Assembly (NCBI GenBank): GCA_024641895.1 | Contig: JAHECE010000008.1 | Location: forward strand, 1 to 24,395 | DNA: 24,395 nucleotides | Reading direction: 5' to 3' | Origin: Actinomycetales bacterium | GTDB taxonomy: Bacteria > Actinomycetota > Actinomycetes > Actinomycetales > JAHECE01 | Part shown: positions 15,759 to 23,504 of the stretch, one piece after another | How positions within the stretch are numbered: the stretch's first letter is position 1 | How the letters are laid out: every line of letters starts with the position of its first letter | Position numbers and translations under genes: made by a program | Notes under the pieces: model-generated | What the model was told of the DNA's origin: nothing | Databases searched by the model: none | The model's input: only the letters and a program-made list of their open reading frames with translations

Positions 15759-16697
15759 ATGCACGCGATCGGCGTAGACATCGGCGGGACGAAGATCGCG
15801 GCCGGCGTGGTGGATGACGGTGGGCGGATCCTCGCGCAGTCGCGCCGGGAGACCGACCCGGAGCGACCGGGTGAGATCGAGCGTGCGGTCGTGGAGCTGG
15901 TGGTCGAGCTCCGGCAGGACTACCCGATCGAGGCGGTCGGCGTCGCGGCCGCCGGGTTCGTCTCGGACGACCGCGCCACGGTGCTGTTCGCGCCGAACAT
16001 CGCGTGGCGGGACTACCCGTTGCGCGAGCGGCTCGCCCCGCACATCGACGTGCCCGTGGTCGTGGAGAACGACGCCAACGCCGCCGGCTGGGCCGAGTTC
16101 CGCTTCGGCGCCGGTCGGGACGTCGCAGACATGATCATGCTGACCGTCGGCACCGGCCTTGGTGGCGCGATAGTCATCGGCTCCGAGCTGCTGCGGGGCG
16201 CCCACGGTGTGGCCGCGGAGATCGGGCACATGCGCATGGTCCCCGACGGACACATGTGCGGCTGCGGTCACCCCGGCTGCTGGGAGCAGTACGCCTCGGG
16301 CCGGGCGCTGACGCGTCAGGCGCGGGCAGCGGCCGTGGCCTACCCGCACCGGGCGACGGCGCTGCTTGAGCTCGCAGGGGGAGACCCGAGGAAGATCAAG
16401 GGCCCGTACGTGACGCACGTGGCCCAGCAGGGTGACCCGCTGGGTATCGAGCTGCTCGCCGAGCTCGGGACCTGGATCGGAGCCGGGGCCGCCGACCTCG
16501 TGGCGGTGCTCGACCCGGAGCTGATCGTCCTGGGCGGCGGCGTGGCAAGTGCGGGAGACCTCATCCTCGAACCCGTTCGGGCCGCGTTCGGTGACGCGTT
16601 GTCGGCGCGTGGCCACCGCCCGGAACCGCGGTTCGCCCTAGCCGAGATGCGCAACGACGCAGGCATCGTCGGCGCCGCCGACCTCGCCCGCACCTGA
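15759..16697 (+). CDS. glk: ROK-family glucokinase
   Basis: It phosphorylates glucose to glucose-6-phosphate. The product is 312 aa from ATG 15759, with AGGGA about 7 nt upstream. Visible motifs are the phosphate loop DIGGTK (residues 7-12), ENDANAAGWAE with catalytic Asp105, GTGLGGAIV, and the ROK zinc site EIGHM plus CGCGHPGCWEQYASG. The last is diagnostic of the bacterial ROK glucokinases. In Streptomyces coelicolor the syntenic glkA also mediates glucose repression, so a signalling role is possible. I cannot tell ATP from polyphosphate as donor by eye. Confidence 0.94.
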   Translation: MHAIGVDIGGTKIAAGVVDDGGRILAQSRRETDPERPGEIERAVVELVVELRQDYPIEAVGVAAAGFVSDDRATVLFAPNIAWRDYPLRERLAPHIDVPVVVENDANAAGWAEFRFGAGRDVADMIMLTVGTGLGGAIVIGSELLRGAHGVAAEIGHMRMVPDGHMCGCGHPGCWEQYASGRALTRQARAAAVAYPHRATALLELAGGDPRKIKGPYVTHVAQQGDPLGIELLAELGTWIGAGAADLVAVLDPELIVLGGGVASAGDLILEPVRAAFGDALSARGHRPEPRFALAEMRNDAGIVGAADLART

Positions 16698-16784
16698 GCT
16701 TCCTCGGACCGGCACGGAGCCGGAAGACGCGCGGAAGCGTCGTCGCCCATCGGTCCACGAGCCCGCCTGCGGACGCGGTCCTGG

Positions 16785-17264
16785 CTAGACGACTGCGCCG
16801 TCGTCGTGGTCGTCGATGTCCCGACGGCGGGGCATGCGCCAGATCAGCGTGCCGACCGCCAAGACGAAGGCGACCCCGGCCAGTGTCAGGAGTATCCCCG
16901 GCATGCTGCGCCAGAGGACCAGGTAGGTGAGCACCAGCCCGATCGAGACCGCGACACCCGTCCACGCCAGGGTGACCAGTGGCTCGCCGCCGGTCAGTGG
17001 CGGTGGCTCGGGTGGCAGGAAGCGCGCTTGGTCCTCGGATTCGAGCTCGACCTCGGGCCCGAGCGTGTAGTCGCGCGGGCCGAATCCGCTCTCGGCAGGC
17101 TCGGGAGCAGGGGAGGCGTCCGCAGACGCGTCATCGGCACGGGCGTCTGGCGGTACGGTGAGGTCGCCCAGGTTCGCGGTGATGTCCGCGAATCGGACGT
17201 CGATGTCATCGTCGTCGGGTGTCGGCTCGTGCTCGTCGTCGGGCTCTGGAGGGCGACCAGCCAT
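16785..17264 (-). CDS. Acidic two-helix membrane protein of unknown function
   Basis: The product is 159 aa from ATG 17264. About 95 N-terminal residues are rich in Asp, Glu, Pro and Ala and probably disordered (PDDDDIDVRF is typical). Two hydrophobic helices follow (about residues 101-121 and 123-145), then a short tail that begins with Arg residues (MPRRR) and ends acidic. The charge pattern predicts both ends in the cytosol. I do not recognise the family. It converges with the glucokinase and diverges from plsC across a 17-bp palindrome. TAGAGT lies 7 nt before the ATG and there is no Shine-Dalgarno, so the mRNA may be leaderless. Confidence 0.75.
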   Translation of the reverse strand: MAGRPPEPDDEHEPTPDDDDIDVRFADITANLGDLTVPPDARADDASADASPAPEPAESGFGPRDYTLGPEVELESEDQARFLPPEPPPLTGGEPLVTLAWTGVAVSIGLVLTYLVLWRSMPGILLTLAGVAFVLAVGTLIWRMPRRRDIDDHDDGAVV

Positions 17265-17271
17265 GGTCTGC

Positions 17272-17277
17272 ACTCTA
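17272..17277 (-). promoter_or_regulatory. -10 element TAGAGT for the leaderless start at 17264
   Basis: On the minus strand TAGAGT, then 7 nt, then ATG. The 17-bp palindrome begins one base further upstream and covers the spacer toward any -35. Confidence 0.5.
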
Positions 17278-17278
17278 G

Positions 17279-17295
17279 GGGTCACGGCGTGACCC
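17279..17295. promoter_or_regulatory. Perfect 17-bp palindrome, candidate operator
   Basis: GGGTCACGGCGTGACCC is an 8-bp perfect inverted repeat around one central base. It lies between the divergent starts at 17264 (-) and 17343 (+), next to the -10 of the minus-strand gene, where a bound protein would block RNA polymerase. The family of any regulator is not evident. Confidence 0.6.
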
Positions 17296-17342
17296 GAACG
17301 GCCGGGAGGCGACGGTTTCACGGGCAGGCGCGGAGGTGGCCA

Positions 17343-18080
17343 ATGTTCTACCGCATCATGAAGACGACGCTCGGCTTGATCATGCGAGTCTTCTACCAAC
17401 CCTGGATCCGCGGTACCGAGAATGTGCCCGAGGAGGGTCCGGCCATCCTCGCGAGCAACCACCTGGCGGTCATCGACTCGTTCTTCCTTCCTATGCTCCT
17501 GTCTCGGCGGCTGGTCTTCCTCGGGAAGCAGGACTACTTCACCGGTAAGGGCTTGCGAGGCAAGCTCGTCGCCGGCTTCATGCGAGGGGTCGGCACCATC
17601 CCCGTCGACCGCAGCGGTGGCAAGGCCAGCGAGGCCGCGCTGAACACCGGCCTGAAGGTCCTCCGCGAGGACGGGCTCTTCGGGATCTACCCCGAGGGAA
17701 CCCGCAGCCCGGACGGCCGCCTCTACCGCGGCAAGACCGGCGTCGCCCGCCTCGCGCTCGAGTCCGGCGCCCCCGTCATCCCGGTCGCCATGATCGGGAC
17801 GAACATCGCGCAACCGATCGGCAAGAAGATTCCCAAGATGCACCGAATCGGGATCGTCATCGGGGAACCGATGGACTTCTCTCGCTACAAGGGCATGGAG
17901 ACCGACCGCTTCGTGCTCCGATCGGTCACCGACGAGATCATGTACGCGCTGATGACGCTGTCGGGACAGGAGTACGTGGACATGTACGCCGCCACGATGA
18001 AGGCGCGGATCGCGAGCGGGGCGTCCAAGGCAGCCGCGGCGGGATCGTCCGGGACACCGGGTCCGCCTCCCTCAGCCTGA
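17343..18080 (+). CDS. plsC: 1-acyl-sn-glycerol-3-phosphate acyltransferase (PlsC family)
   Basis: It acylates lysophosphatidic acid to phosphatidic acid in membrane lipid synthesis. The product is 245 aa from ATG 17343, 6 nt after GGAGG. The acyltransferase motifs are in order: NHLAVIDSFF (HX4D, catalytic His-Asp), GTIPVDR, YPEGTRSPDG (substrate phosphate-binding block III) and VIPVAMIGT. The N-terminus is amphipathic rather than a full membrane helix. The C-terminus is Ala/Ser/Pro-rich. The M. tuberculosis block has a homologue (Rv2182c). The terminator-like stem at 18084-18126 follows directly. Confidence 0.93.
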   Translation: MFYRIMKTTLGLIMRVFYQPWIRGTENVPEEGPAILASNHLAVIDSFFLPMLLSRRLVFLGKQDYFTGKGLRGKLVAGFMRGVGTIPVDRSGGKASEAALNTGLKVLREDGLFGIYPEGTRSPDGRLYRGKTGVARLALESGAPVIPVAMIGTNIAQPIGKKIPKMHRIGIVIGEPMDFSRYKGMETDRFVLRSVTDEIMYALMTLSGQEYVDMYAATMKARIASGASKAAAAGSSGTPGPPPSA

Positions 18081-18083
18081 CCG

Positions 18084-18126
18084 ATCGAAGGCCGCTGGGC
18101 CCAGCGTGGGCCGGCGGGCCTTCGAT
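18084..18126 (+). terminator. Terminator-like hairpin between plsC and pfp
   Basis: ATCGAAGGCC (18084-18093) and GGCCTTCGAT (18117-18126) form a perfect 10-bp stem. The enclosed sequence can fold further (GCTGGG/CCCAGC). It starts 3 bases past the plsC stop. Confidence 0.7.
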
Positions 18127-18131
18127 ATCAT
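18126..18131 (+). promoter_or_regulatory. Candidate -10 (TATCAT) for the phosphofructokinase gene
   Basis: TATCAT starts on the last base of the plsC terminator stem and lies 54 nt before the ATG at 18186. GGAAGG, 9 nt before that ATG, is the ribosome binding site. No -35 is clear, since the stem occupies that place. Confidence 0.35.
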
Positions 18132-18185
18132 CAGCGGGGCCGCGGGAAGGTTGCGGTCCGCCCCTCCCCCGGAAGGTCTCTCCAG

Positions 18186-19415
18186 ATGTCGGTCCGCCGT
18201 GTTGCTCTGCTCACCGCCGGAGGCTTCGCTCCGTGCCTGTCGTCCGCCGTGGGCGGACTGATCGAGCGCTACACCGAGGTCGCTCCCGACGTCGAGATCA
18301 TCGCCTACCAGTACGGCTACCACGGCCTTCTGACGGGGACCAGCGTCGTCATCGACGACGCTGCGCGAGCGAGCGCGAAGCTCCTGCACGGCTTCGGCGG
18401 TAGTCCGATCGGGAACAGCCGCGTCAAGCTCACCAACGTCAAGAACCTCGTCCATCGAGGCCTCGTCGAGGCAGGCCAGGACCCCCTCGAGGTCGCCGCC
18501 GAGCAGCTGCGCGCCGACGGTGTCGACATCCTGCACACCATCGGTGGCGACGACACCAACACGACCGCAGCGGACCTCGCCCGGTACCTGCTCGAGCACG
18601 GCCACGGGCTCACGGTCGTCGGCCTGCCCAAGACGATCGACAACGACATCATCCCGATCACGCAGTCGCTCGGCGCCTGGAGCGCAGCCGAGCAGGCAGC
18701 CAGGTACGCCGCCAACATCATCGGCGAGCACCGTTCTAACCCGCGGATGCTGATAGTCCACGAAGTGATGGGCCGGCACTGCGGCTGGCTCACCGCGGCC
18801 GCGGCCAGGGAGTACCGCACGTGGCTGGACGGGCGCCAGTGGGCGCCGAGCCTGGGGCTGTCTCGCGAGCGGTGGGAGGTCCACGGTGTCTACCTGCCCG
18901 AGCTGTCGGTCGACATGGCTGCGGAGTCCGAGCGGCTCAAGAAGATCATGGACGCCCAGGGCAACGTCAACATCTTCTTGTCGGAAGGTGCGGGAGTTCC
19001 TCAGATCATCGCCGAGCTCGAGTCGCGCGGTGAGGAAGTCCAACGAGACCCGTTCGGTCACGTGAAGCTGGACACGATCAACCCGGGTCAATGGTTCGCG
19101 CGGCAGTTCGCCGAGCGCATCGGCGCTGAGAAGGTCATGGTGCAGAAGAGCGGGTACTTCTCCCGCTCGGCCCCGGCCAACGAGCGCGACCTCGCGCTCA
19201 TCCGGCTGATGACGGACCTGGCGGTGGACAGCGCGCTGCGCGGCGAGGCCGGTGTCATCGGGCACGACGAGGACGACGACGACCGTCTGAAGGCGATCCC
19301 CTTCCACCGCATCGCCGGGGGCAAGGCTTTCGACACGTCCGAGCCGTGGTTCGGCGCGCTCCTGGCCGACCTCGGCCAGCCATTCGGGTCGGCCACGCTG
19401 GGCGGTCACGACTGA
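18186..19415 (+). CDS. pfp: PPi-dependent 6-phosphofructokinase
   Basis: It interconverts fructose-6-phosphate and fructose-1,6-bisphosphate using pyrophosphate. The product is 409 aa from ATG 18186. The donor-site residues decide the substrate: GGDDTN (Gly120-Asn125) has Asp123 where ATP enzymes have Gly, and PKTIDND (Pro148-) has Lys149 where ATP enzymes have Gly. Both are established marks of PPi use. Asp152 is the catalytic base. MGRHCGWL is the sugar-phosphate site. An acidic DEDDDD run lies near residue 358-363. The reaction is reversible, so it can serve glycolysis and gluconeogenesis. It sits close to the glucokinase and feeds the same pathway. Confidence 0.93.
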   Translation: MSVRRVALLTAGGFAPCLSSAVGGLIERYTEVAPDVEIIAYQYGYHGLLTGTSVVIDDAARASAKLLHGFGGSPIGNSRVKLTNVKNLVHRGLVEAGQDPLEVAAEQLRADGVDILHTIGGDDTNTTAADLARYLLEHGHGLTVVGLPKTIDNDIIPITQSLGAWSAAEQAARYAANIIGEHRSNPRMLIVHEVMGRHCGWLTAAAAREYRTWLDGRQWAPSLGLSRERWEVHGVYLPELSVDMAAESERLKKIMDAQGNVNIFLSEGAGVPQIIAELESRGEEVQRDPFGHVKLDTINPGQWFARQFAERIGAEKVMVQKSGYFSRSAPANERDLALIRLMTDLAVDSALRGEAGVIGHDEDDDDRLKAIPFHRIAGGKAFDTSEPWFGALLADLGQPFGSATLGGHD

Positions 19416-19429
19416 TCAGCACCACAGAG

Positions 19430-19462
19430 AGCGCCGGGACGCGGACTAGCGTCCTCGGCGCT
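19430..19462 (+). terminator. Terminator after pfp
   Basis: AGCGCCG (19430-19436) pairs with CGGCGCT (19456-19462), and GGACGC (19437-19442) pairs with GCGTCC (19449-19454), leaving one bulged T and a 6-nt loop. A pyrimidine-rich stretch follows (GTCTTCTCC). Confidence 0.75.
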
Positions 19463-19475
19463 GTCTTCTCCCCCC

Positions 19476-19481
19476 TATCCT
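19476..19481 (+). promoter_or_regulatory. -10 element TATCCT for a leaderless aroG start
   Basis: TATCCT, then 7 nt, then the GTG at 19489. The G-run between them is too close to the GTG to serve as a normal ribosome binding site. The pfp terminator ends 13 bases upstream. Confidence 0.5.
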
Positions 19482-19488
19482 GGGGGCC

Positions 19489-20841
19489 GTGACCGTTCTT
19501 CCAGATCCTGATGTCCTGGCCGGGCTCGACCATTGGCGGCAGGTGCCTGCAGCGCAGCAGCCCACCTGGCCCGACCTCGAAGCGCTCCACCGCGTGACGG
19601 CAGAGCTGCAGGCGTCGCCGCCGCTCGTCTTCGCGGGCGAGGCCGACCGGCTTCGCGGCCACCTCGCTGCGGCGAGTCGAGGCGAGGCGTTCCTGCTCCA
19701 GGGCGGTGACTGTGCGGAGATCTTCGCCGAGGCCACCGCGGACCGCATCCGCAACAAGATCAAGACGATCCTCCAGATGGCCATCGTGCTGACGTACGGG
19801 GCCAGCCTGCCGATCATCAAGATGGGACGGATGGCAGGGCAGTACGCCAAGCCACGGTCCAGCGACGACGAGGTGCGCGACGGCCTCACGCTGCCCGCCT
19901 ACCGGGGCGACGCCGTGAACGGACACGACTTCACCCTGCAGTCGCGCACGCCGGACCCTGAGCGCCTTCTTCGGGCCTACCACACGTCGGCCTCGACCTT
20001 GAATCTGATCCGCGCCTTCTCCGCCGGCGGCTTCGCGGACATGCGCCGGGTGCACGAGTGGAACCGCGGCTTCATGACGAACCCGGCGTACGCCCGCTAC
20101 GAGCTGCTGGCCGGCGAGATCGACCGCGCCATCCGCTTCATGGCGGCGGCAGGTGCCGACTTCGACGCCCTGCGGACAGTCGAGTTCTTCTCGAGCCACG
20201 AGGCGTTGCTGCTGGACTACGAGCGGGCGTTGACCAGGATCGACTCGCGCTCCGGCCTGCCGTACGACTGCTCGGCGCACTTCCTGTGGATCGGCGAGCG
20301 GACGCGCGAGGCCGACGGCGCCCACGTCGACTTCCTGTCGCGCGTGCACAACCCGATCGGTATCAAGCTCGGGCCCACGACGACCGCGGAGCAGGCGCTT
20401 GCGCTGGCCGATCGGATCAACCCCGACGGCATCCCCGGACGGCTGACCTTCATCACCCGCATGGGTGCCGGCCTCGTCCGAGAGGTCCTTCCGCCGCTGG
20501 TGGAGCGGGTCACGGCTGAGGCGATACCGGTGACCTGGGTCTGTGATCCGATGCACGGAAATACGTTCGCGTCGCCGAGCGGGTACAAGACCCGGGACTT
20601 CGGCGTCGTGCTCGACGAGGTCAGGGGCTTCTTCGAGGTGCACCGCGAGCTCGGGACGGTCCCCGGCGGCCTCCATGTGGAGCTCACGGGCGATGACGTG
20701 ACCGAGGTGATGGGCGGCTCGGAGGAGATCGACGACCTCGGGTTGAGTCGGCGGTACGAGACGCTCGTGGACCCCCGGCTGAATCATCAGCAGTCCCTGG
20801 AGATGGCGTTCCAGGTCGCGGAGATGATTCGGGAGCGCTGA
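19489..20841 (+). CDS. aroG: Class II 3-deoxy-7-phosphoheptulonate synthase (DAHP synthase)
   Basis: It condenses phosphoenolpyruvate and erythrose-4-phosphate to DAHP, the first step of the shikimate pathway. The product is 450 aa from GTG 19489. Class II features are visible: LLQGGDCAEIFAE, the KMGRMAGQYAKPRS stretch with catalytic and phosphate-binding Arg/Lys, YRGDAVNGHDF, HEWNRGF, and WVCDPMHGNTF with metal-binding His. The length fits the plant-like/actinobacterial type. In M. tuberculosis this enzyme partners with chorismate mutase and is fed back by aromatic amino acids; no mutase is seen here. The molybdopterin gene follows after 4 bp, so the two are probably co-transcribed. Confidence 0.96.
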   Translation: MTVLPDPDVLAGLDHWRQVPAAQQPTWPDLEALHRVTAELQASPPLVFAGEADRLRGHLAAASRGEAFLLQGGDCAEIFAEATADRIRNKIKTILQMAIVLTYGASLPIIKMGRMAGQYAKPRSSDDEVRDGLTLPAYRGDAVNGHDFTLQSRTPDPERLLRAYHTSASTLNLIRAFSAGGFADMRRVHEWNRGFMTNPAYARYELLAGEIDRAIRFMAAAGADFDALRTVEFFSSHEALLLDYERALTRIDSRSGLPYDCSAHFLWIGERTREADGAHVDFLSRVHNPIGIKLGPTTTAEQALALADRINPDGIPGRLTFITRMGAGLVREVLPPLVERVTAEAIPVTWVCDPMHGNTFASPSGYKTRDFGVVLDEVRGFFEVHRELGTVPGGLHVELTGDDVTEVMGGSEEIDDLGLSRRYETLVDPRLNHQQSLEMAFQVAEMIRER

Positions 20842-20845
20842 GCGC

Positions 20846-21484
20846 GTGACGAGCCTGGTCGGGCGCATTGGCAGCCCTCAGCCGACATCCGGGGGAGACC
20901 CCGTGCTGCCGGCTGACCGGAGCCTGCCTCCAGGGCAGCGGCTGGTGTCACCGCTACCTGTGATGCACTACGGACCTGTCCCGAGGTCGCGGCCCGAGCG
21001 CTGGCGGTTCACCATCGGTGGCGCCACGAACGACGGTGCTGAGCGGGAGTTCACCTGGGCGCACCTCATGGCGCTGCCCGCCGCTGAGATGGTCGCAGAC
21101 CTCCACTGCGCCAAGCACTGGAGTGTCCTCGACCAGCGCTGGTCCGGTATCCGGGCCCGCGACATGATCGACCTGGCGCCGCCGGCAGAGAACGTGGACC
21201 AGGTGCTCGTCTTCGCCGAGTACGGGTACGCCGCCACGGTCCGGCTCGAGGATCTCGCCTCGGCCCGGGCGCTGCTCGCGACAAGCCTGGACGGCGTGCC
21301 TCTGACGCCGGAGCACGGGGCCCCGATGCGGCTGGTGATTCCCCACCTGTACAGCTGGAAGGGCCCCAAGTGGGTCCGTGGCTGGAACTACCTCACCGCG
21401 CCCGAGCGGGGGTTCTGGGAGGAGCGGGGCTACCACATGCGTGGCGATGCCTGGCTCGAAGAGCGGTACGCCTACCAGGAGTAG
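20846..21484 (+). CDS. Sulfite-oxidase-fold molybdopterin-dependent oxidoreductase, single domain
   Basis: The product is 212 aa from GTG 20846, four bases after the aroG stop; GGGAGC about 10 nt upstream could serve as ribosome binding site. The protein is one SUOX-fold molybdopterin domain: DLHCAKHWSVLDQRW with Cys88 as the likely Mo thiolate ligand, PHLYSWKGPKWVRG in the cofactor-binding region, and the C-terminal stretch beginning GFWEERGYHMRGD, which is typical of short sulfite-oxidase-like proteins. There is no signal peptide or twin-arginine motif, so unlike MsrP it appears cytosolic. No dimerisation or heme domain is present. The substrate and electron partner are unknown. Confidence 0.87.
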   Translation: MTSLVGRIGSPQPTSGGDPVLPADRSLPPGQRLVSPLPVMHYGPVPRSRPERWRFTIGGATNDGAEREFTWAHLMALPAAEMVADLHCAKHWSVLDQRWSGIRARDMIDLAPPAENVDQVLVFAEYGYAATVRLEDLASARALLATSLDGVPLTPEHGAPMRLVIPHLYSWKGPKWVRGWNYLTAPERGFWEERGYHMRGDAWLEERYAYQE

Positions 21485-21490
21485 CCGGCG

Positions 21491-21528
21491 GTGCTGGTTC
21501 GGCCGGTCTGTGCTGGTTCGGCCGGTCT
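21491..21528. repeat. 19-bp perfect tandem duplication
   Basis: The 19-mer beginning GTGCTGGTTCGG at 21491-21509 is repeated exactly at 21510-21528, in the 52-base gap between convergent stop codons. It looks like a recent slippage duplication. Confidence 0.9.
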
Positions 21529-21536
21529 GTGCGGGC

Positions 21537-23498
21537 TCAGACCACGGTGAGGACGACCGTGGTCCCGCGCGGGATGCGGGTGCCCGCCGGCGGGCTCGAC
21601 GAGCGAACGGTCCCGAAGAAGCCACCGAGAACCCGTTCGATCCGGACGTCGAACCCGGCCTGTCGCAGGATGCGCTCCGCCTCCGCCACCTGTTTGCCTA
21701 CGACGTCGGGCACGGGGATGATCCGTGGACCGTCGGAGACTGTGATCGTCACCTTGTCACCGCGGAAGGCTGGTCCGGACGGCGGGTCCTGCGCCATCAC
21801 AGAGCCTGCCGGCACGGTGTCACTGAAGTCCGTGGCTACCTCGGGCACCAGGCCCGCCGCGGTCAGCTCGGCTTCAGCGGTCTCCCGCGTGGCACCCACG
21901 ACCGAGGGGATCTCCACGGGTTCGCGTCCCTTGGAGATCGCCACGTTCACCGGTTGGCTGTGCGGGACGACGTCTCCGGCCGCCGGCGACGTCGAGACGA
22001 CCGAGCCTTCGGGGATCTCCATGTCGTAGGGGCGCGTGATGTCTCCGACCGGGAACCCGGCGGCGTCGATGGCCGCCAGGGCCTCGGTCTCGGGCATACC
22101 GGCCGTGTCGGGAACCTCGACCATCAGGATGCCGAGGGAGACGATGACGCTCACTTCGCCCTTCTTCAGCACCGGTTGACCCGGTCCAGGGTCGGTCGTG
22201 ACTACCAGACCCTCGGGGACGTCGTCGTCGTACTCCTCGGAGACGGAGGTGGTGAGCCCGGCGGCGCCGAGCGTGGCCACGGCTTCTTCGGTCGAGGAGC
22301 CCGACACGTCCGGAACGGTGGTGTAGGCGCCCGGACCCATGCTCAGCCACCACCATGTGCCGACGCCGAGCACCAGGATGGCCAGCAGCACCGTGACGAG
22401 CCGTGACCACCGTCGCCTGGCCGGCGCCGCAGCCTCGGTCCGTTCTCCGCCGGTGGCCGGGCGTGCGTTCGTGAAGGCTCCGATCGGCAGCGCGACGGTG
22501 CTGGACGACGTCGCGATGCCGATGACCTGGGTTGCTCCGGCGTCCGGTGCCTCGGCCCGCCCGCCGGACGGCGCGAGAGCGCTGGTCATCGCGTCGTCGG
22601 TGCCCGGGCTGGTGCGCTCGGGAGGTTCGGCCCGTCGAGCCAAGGTCTCGTCGTCGATCTGAAGGTGGGCTCGCCGGACCAGGACGAGGGCAGCTCGCGC
22701 GTCGGCCAGGCGTTCGTCGACGTCCCGGGCGGTCATGGACGCGATGACGTCGTCGACGTCGACGGGCAGCCACGGCACGTCGGTAGACGGGCTGGGGATG
22801 TCCTCGTGGACGTGCCGGTAGGCGGTCTGGATGGCGGTCTCGCCGTTCAGGGGCTGCTCGCCGGTGAGCAGCTCGTAGAGCATCACCCCGCACGCGTACA
22901 CGTCCGCCCGTGCGTCGGCGATCCCGGCCGTGACGATCTCGGGCGACAGGTAGGCGACCGTGCCGAGCACCGTTCCGGTGGTGGCCGCGGTGGCCTCGGT
23001 CACAGCACGAGCCAGGCCGAAGTCTGCGACCTTGACGCGGCCGTCCGCGTTGATGAGGACGTTCTCGGGCTTGACGTCCCGATGCACCAGTCCGGCGCTG
23101 TGCGCCGCGGCGAGCGCGTCAAGCACCGCTTCGATGAGATCGAGGGCCTCGCCCAGCGGGAGAGTGCCCTGCTCCTGAAGGACCGCGCGCAGGTTGGGTC
23201 CGTCGACGTGCTCCAGCGTGAGGTAGGCGGTGTCCCCGTCGCTGCCTTGGTCGTAGACGCCGACGATGCCCGGATGCGTCAGGCGGGCAGCCGCCCGGGC
23301 CTCCCGCCGGAAGCGCGCTACCACGTCGCTGCCTTCGGCCAGGTGCGGATGCATGATCTTGAGAGCGACCTCGCGGTCGAGGCGCCGGTCCACCGCTCGG
23401 TACACCGTGGCCATGCCACCGCGGGCGATGCGAGCGGTCACCTCGTAGCGCCCGTCGACCAGACGGCCGACGAGCGGGTCCGCAAGTGAGGCGCTCAC
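21537..23498 (-). CDS. Membrane Ser/Thr protein kinase with four PASTA repeats
   Basis: The product is 653 aa, PknB-like. Residues 17-275 are a Hanks-type kinase: ARGGMATVYRA (glycine loop), the Lys of VALKIM, HRDVKPEN (catalytic loop), VADFGLA (metal loop), and a Thr-rich activation segment ending at LSPE. A low-complexity juxtamembrane linker leads to one helix (about residues 366-387, ending in WWWLSM). Four extracellular PASTA units follow, starting near VPDVSG, VPDTAG, IPSVVG and VPDVVG. PASTA kinases sense muropeptides or lipid II and control cell-wall synthesis and division. The upstream transglycosylase gene fits that role. The kinase next to aroG recalls M. tuberculosis pknL, but that protein lacks PASTA repeats. 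The GTG start appears leaderless. Confidence 0.94.
   Translation of the reverse strand: MSASLADPLVGRLVDGRYEVTARIARGGMATVYRAVDRRLDREVALKIMHPHLAEGSDVVARFRREARAAARLTHPGIVGVYDQGSDGDTAYLTLEHVDGPNLRAVLQEQGTLPLGEALDLIEAVLDALAAAHSAGLVHRDVKPENVLINADGRVKVADFGLARAVTEATAATTGTVLGTVAYLSPEIVTAGIADARADVYACGVMLYELLTGEQPLNGETAIQTAYRHVHEDIPSPSTDVPWLPVDVDDVIASMTARDVDERLADARAALVLVRRAHLQIDDETLARRAEPPERTSPGTDDAMTSALAPSGGRAEAPDAGATQVIGIATSSSTVALPIGAFTNARPATGGERTEAAAPARRRWSRLVTVLLAILVLGVGTWWWLSMGPGAYTTVPDVSGSSTEEAVATLGAAGLTTSVSEEYDDDVPEGLVVTTDPGPGQPVLKKGEVSVIVSLGILMVEVPDTAGMPETEALAAIDAAGFPVGDITRPYDMEIPEGSVVSTSPAAGDVVPHSQPVNVAISKGREPVEIPSVVGATRETAEAELTAAGLVPEVATDFSDTVPAGSVMAQDPPSGPAFRGDKVTITVSDGPRIIPVPDVVGKQVAEAERILRQAGFDVRIERVLGGFFGTVRSSSPPAGTRIPRGTTVVLTVV
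21541..21563 (+). terminator. Terminator-like hairpin in the kinase 3' end
   Basis: ACCACGGT (21541-21548) and ACCGTGGT (21556-21563) form a perfect 8-bp stem with a 7-nt loop, inside the last codons of the kinase gene. It could end the convergent aroG-molybdopterin transcript. Confidence 0.45.
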
Positions 23499-23504
23499 GA
23501 CCGG

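Noticed and set aside
13694..15817. 707-codon plus-strand open frame opposite the acyl-CoA ligase.
   Set aside because: It is antisense to a well-supported gene, rich in Asp/Gly/Arg/Val, and shows no domain.
13713..16616. 967-codon minus-strand open frame across the acyl-CoA ligase and glucokinase.
   Set aside because: It is a GC-rich shadow frame of low complexity; both true genes are recognised in other frames.
21537..23498. Calling the kinase pknL from its place near aroG.
   Set aside because: M. tuberculosis PknL lacks PASTA repeats, while this protein has four, so orthology by position alone is not safe.
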